A program made the translations under genes and the position numbers. Positions 61,988-64,000 of a stretch of DNA of 64,000 bases are shown here, piece by piece. The notes beneath the pieces are model-generated. The model did not search any database. It was not told the origin of the DNA and worked only from the letters and a program-made list of their open reading frames with translations. How positions within the stretch are numbered: position 1 is the first letter of the stretch; every line of letters starts with the position of its first letter. The stretch is from an uncultured Dokdonia sp. (lineage in GTDB: Bacteria > Bacteroidota > Bacteroidia > Flavobacteriales > Flavobacteriaceae), in contig NZ_CALEMI010000051.1 of the NCBI RefSeq assembly GCF_937910895.1, positions 1 through 64,000 of the forward strand, read 5' to 3'.

Positions 61988-62434
61988 TTATTCGGATGCT
62001 GTATCTCCTTGTCCTTCTGGAACAATTACAAAAGCCCATTCTATCTCTTTAGGAACACCATAATTGTCCAAAAACTTTCCTCCAATTCCACTCACTTGAG
62101 ATTTCTTATCTTCAACTTCAAGTCCATATTCTTCTCCAAACATGAATTTCACTCCATTATCTAAACAAAGAGTGTCAGTATCTTTTAAATCAATAACTAT
62201 AAATTGATTCGGTTGTATTTTTTGGTTTTCTATTATTCCAATTTCTTTAGAAGTTTCATTGTAAATAAAAACTTCGTAAGTCTTTCCAGTTTTTTCGTAT
62301 TTGGTAGGGATTATAAATAATTCGTCTCCTTTTTCTATAAATTCATTTCCATTTTCATCAAAATATCTATTCTCTTTTTTACAACTAAAAAATGCAATTA
62401 AAAGAATACTCAAAGCTGTTATAATCTTTCTCAT
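61988..62434 (-). CDS. Unknown lipoprotein (148 aa)
   Basis: A 148-residue protein with lipobox (AFFSC, lipid Cys18), followed by KKENRYFDENGNEF and a beta-rich domain. No family is recognised. It stands alone and is A+T-rich. Confidence 0.7.
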   Translation of the reverse strand: MRKIITALSILLIAFFSCKKENRYFDENGNEFIEKGDELFIIPTKYEKTGKTYEVFIYNETSKEIGIIENQKIQPNQFIVIDLKDTDTLCLDNGVKFMFGEEYGLEVEDKKSQVSGIGGKFLDNYGVPKEIEWAFVIVPEGQGDTASE

Positions 62435-62878
62435 TGATTGATTTATTTATTTATTTATTCTGTATGTTGTGATTAACATATAAACTTACCTAAAATACTA
62501 TAAAAAGACATAATGCACTTACCTAGGTCTATTAAATCGCAATATCAAAGATCACACAGGAAACAAATCTTCCCCTCCGTCTGTATGTCATTTTATTGCT
62601 AGTCCTTATAATGCTAGAAGCTTAATAAAACACCTCCTTAGCCCTTACTTCGGTAAACTCAGCACGACGCCTTGCTAGGAGGGAAGACTTTTGAGAGAGT
62701 AGTTTATAAGAGCATGCTTCCGCGAAAGCGTAAAAAAATAAACACTAGAAAATAGAGTACTGTTCTATTTTAGAAATACTACGCTATTTTGACTTGCAAG
62801 CACCCAGCATCCAGCTTCAAACAAATCCCAAATCTCAAAAAATCAAACTACAAAAATTTCCTGCTTCAAGACCCAATT
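62435..62878. other. Repeat-rich intergenic region
   Basis: The region holds an inverted CCCTCCTAG-type element (62,624-62,689), a GCTTCCGCGAAAGCG variant (62,716), and an AAAATAGAGTACTGTTCTAT palindrome (62,746-62,770). No gene was seen. Confidence 0.6.
62624..62689 (-). repeat. CCCTCCTAG-type repeat, inverted copy
   Basis: Read on the minus strand it matches 29,205-29,272 including the internal GTGCTGAG...GAAGTAAGGG insert, with AGGTGTT at its end. Confidence 0.6.
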
Positions 62879-64000
62879 TCATTCCTCCTTGAGTCTTAAT
62901 AGCTTAAAATATTCATTCGTAGTTTCATCGAGACGGTCAGTGATCATTTTAAAATTCTCTTGATTTGGTTTGAGATTGATATGTTTATCAATAACGGTAC
63001 TTCGTTTATAAATGAGAAACGTGTTTTCTACCTGTGGGTTAATGCTATTCAAATAGACTTCTGAAGCTTTATCTTCAAAAGAAGGCACAAACGTCAAGGC
63101 GACTTGTTTTAATCTTAGATTGGTTCCTAGTTTTTCTAATTCTTGAATCCTATTCTCTTTCCTATAGTTGGATTCGTTGCCGTATATAAAATAGACTTTT
63201 AAATAGTTTTCTCTTTGTTGGCTTTCGCTATCCAGAAAAGTAAGCCAATCTTTAATTTCTTGCCAATTGGGCTTGTTCCCTACAAAATATAAAATCCCGT
63301 GATACCAACCGTATTTACAAACCGGACACGTTTTTGTCCCTTTGTCTGCGCCATACGCATGAAAGGGTGTAAACGAACTAATAGCTTCCCCGATCTTCTT
63401 GCCCGAACTCACCGTATTTGTACTTTGTATGGGATACTTAGGAATATTCAAACCTAAAATGATATTGCGTTCACCAATCCACAAACCTTCTTTTTGAACA
63501 AACCGAATAACACCACTTCCTCCACGGTTTTCCATTTTTTTTCTGCGTTGCGAAGTCAATAGCGGATCATCATCAAATACAAAATTATCTATATAGTAAG
63601 GTTCTTTCATGTTTTCCTCTTGAACCGTAATATGAATATGTGCAGCTTCGTCTCTGCTTGGATAGGATCCAGGTTGTATGGTGTAGATTGAATAGGCACC
63701 TTGTTCATCTGTTTGTACCCATCCTCTTATATAGCCATGTGTTTGCCCTAATTTGTTTTTGGGCATATTTCTTTCCTCGCTTTCTTTGGTACCATATACT
63801 CCGTTCGTATTTGTTTGATAATAGTATAGAAGTACATTTGGAGCAGGTGTCTTTCCGTCTCTTTGATACACGGTTCCTGTAAGCATGATTTTCTGTCCTT
63901 TTTGTTTATAGGCAGGGCTTGTATCAATAGCGAAGACTTTTCTAGGCATCCCATAGTAAAAGGGCATTGATTTGTTAAAATCATTACTTAAGGTGTTTGT
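62879..64000 (-). CDS. Intradiol-dioxygenase-like domain fused to thioredoxin-like domain (5' end outside window)
   Basis: The frame is open from the window edge to the stop at 62879, so the start and any signal peptide are missing; an internal ATG at 63967 gives 362 residues. Numbered from there, residues about 15-175 resemble the intradiol ring-cleavage dioxygenase beta-sandwich: LLYYYQTNTNGVY supplies Tyr and AAHIHITV supplies His110 and His112 as iron ligands. Residues about 200-362 look like a thioredoxin-like domain with a CPVC motif (214-217). The fusion implies redox-linked chemistry on an exported protein. Catechol cleavage is not proven; the iron-binding set is only partly visible. 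Confidence 0.75.
   Translation of the reverse strand, partial: TNTLSNDFNKSMPFYYGMPRKVFAIDTSPAYKQKGQKIMLTGTVYQRDGKTPAPNVLLYYYQTNTNGVYGTKESEERNMPKNKLGQTHGYIRGWVQTDEQGAYSIYTIQPGSYPSRDEAAHIHITVQEENMKEPYYIDNFVFDDDPLLTSQRRKKMENRGGSGVIRFVQKEGLWIGERNIILGLNIPKYPIQSTNTVSSGKKIGEAISSFTPFHAYGADKGTKTCPVCKYGWYHGILYFVGNKPNWQEIKDWLTFLDSESQQRENYLKVYFIYGNESNYRKENRIQELEKLGTNLRLKQVALTFVPSFEDKASEVYLNSINPQVENTFLIYKRSTVIDKHINLKPNQENFKMITDRLDETTNEYFKLLRLKEE

Overview
ORGANISM. The window looks like the chromosome of a marine-type Flavobacteriaceae (Bacteroidota). It has promoter boxes of the TTG / TAnnTTTG type, the conserved MoxR-DUF58-DUF4350-DUF4129-SpoIIM-RDD cluster, TPR-type histidine kinases, a DUF6090-type protein, many SxxC lipoproteins and A+T-rich intergenic DNA. 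The palindrome GCTTTCGCGAAAGC recurs throughout, often inside genes where it reads AFAKA; I associate this with Dokdonia/Nonlabens-like flavobacteria, but the genus is only a guess. LAYOUT. (1) 1-14,064: one end of an integrated mobile element. A leftward operon encodes an HTH regulator, small proteins, a winged-helix replication-type protein, a GT-B glycosyltransferase, an N6-adenine methylase and a strawberry-notch (Sno) helicase cut by the window edge. A rightward block encodes an XRE-like and a MerR-like regulator and a large serine recombinase whose reading frame runs through the terminator and 3' half of tRNA-Arg(ACG), the likely integration target. (2) 14,158-19,806: apt, a cation diffusion facilitator and two tandem M14 carboxypeptidase-like secreted proteins, one of which lacks the catalytic residues. 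(3) 20,339-23,890: a strikingly A+T-rich pair, a two-TM putAbiC-like protein and a STAND-type NTPase with a long helical-repeat tail, a candidate defence island. (4) 24,065-35,449: RadC, orphan small proteins, a TPR histidine kinase/LytTR regulator pair, SET and Nudix proteins, fumarylacetoacetase and glyA, separated by large repeat-rich intergenic regions. (5) 35,520-41,671: a VWA lipoprotein, a stand-alone LuxR-type HTH protein, and an operon of caspase-like protease, unknown protein, TPR histidine kinase and NarL-type response regulator. Four 18-bp palindromes of the NarL 7-2-7 type sit in front of three of these units and suggest one regulon. (6) 42,192-46,606: MazG-like protein, a complete IS3-family insertion sequence, an OmpH/Skp chaperone and purB. 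(7) 46,881-56,073: a kelch-like lipoprotein and the MoxR/DUF58 cluster with RDD and TRIC-like genes diverging from it. (8) 56,739-64,000: DJ-1/PfpI lipoprotein, small secreted proteins, a DUF6090-like protein, a CoA-binding protein, a sodium:solute symporter and a partial intradiol-dioxygenase/thioredoxin-like fusion. HOW IT FITS. Ordinary housekeeping genes (apt, glyA, fahA, purB, ompH, MoxR cluster) are interleaved with three accessory blocks: the tRNA-linked element, the STAND/putAbiC pair and the caspase two-component regulon. No rRNA operon and no CRISPR array were seen. Family assignments come from motifs read by eye; no database search was run.
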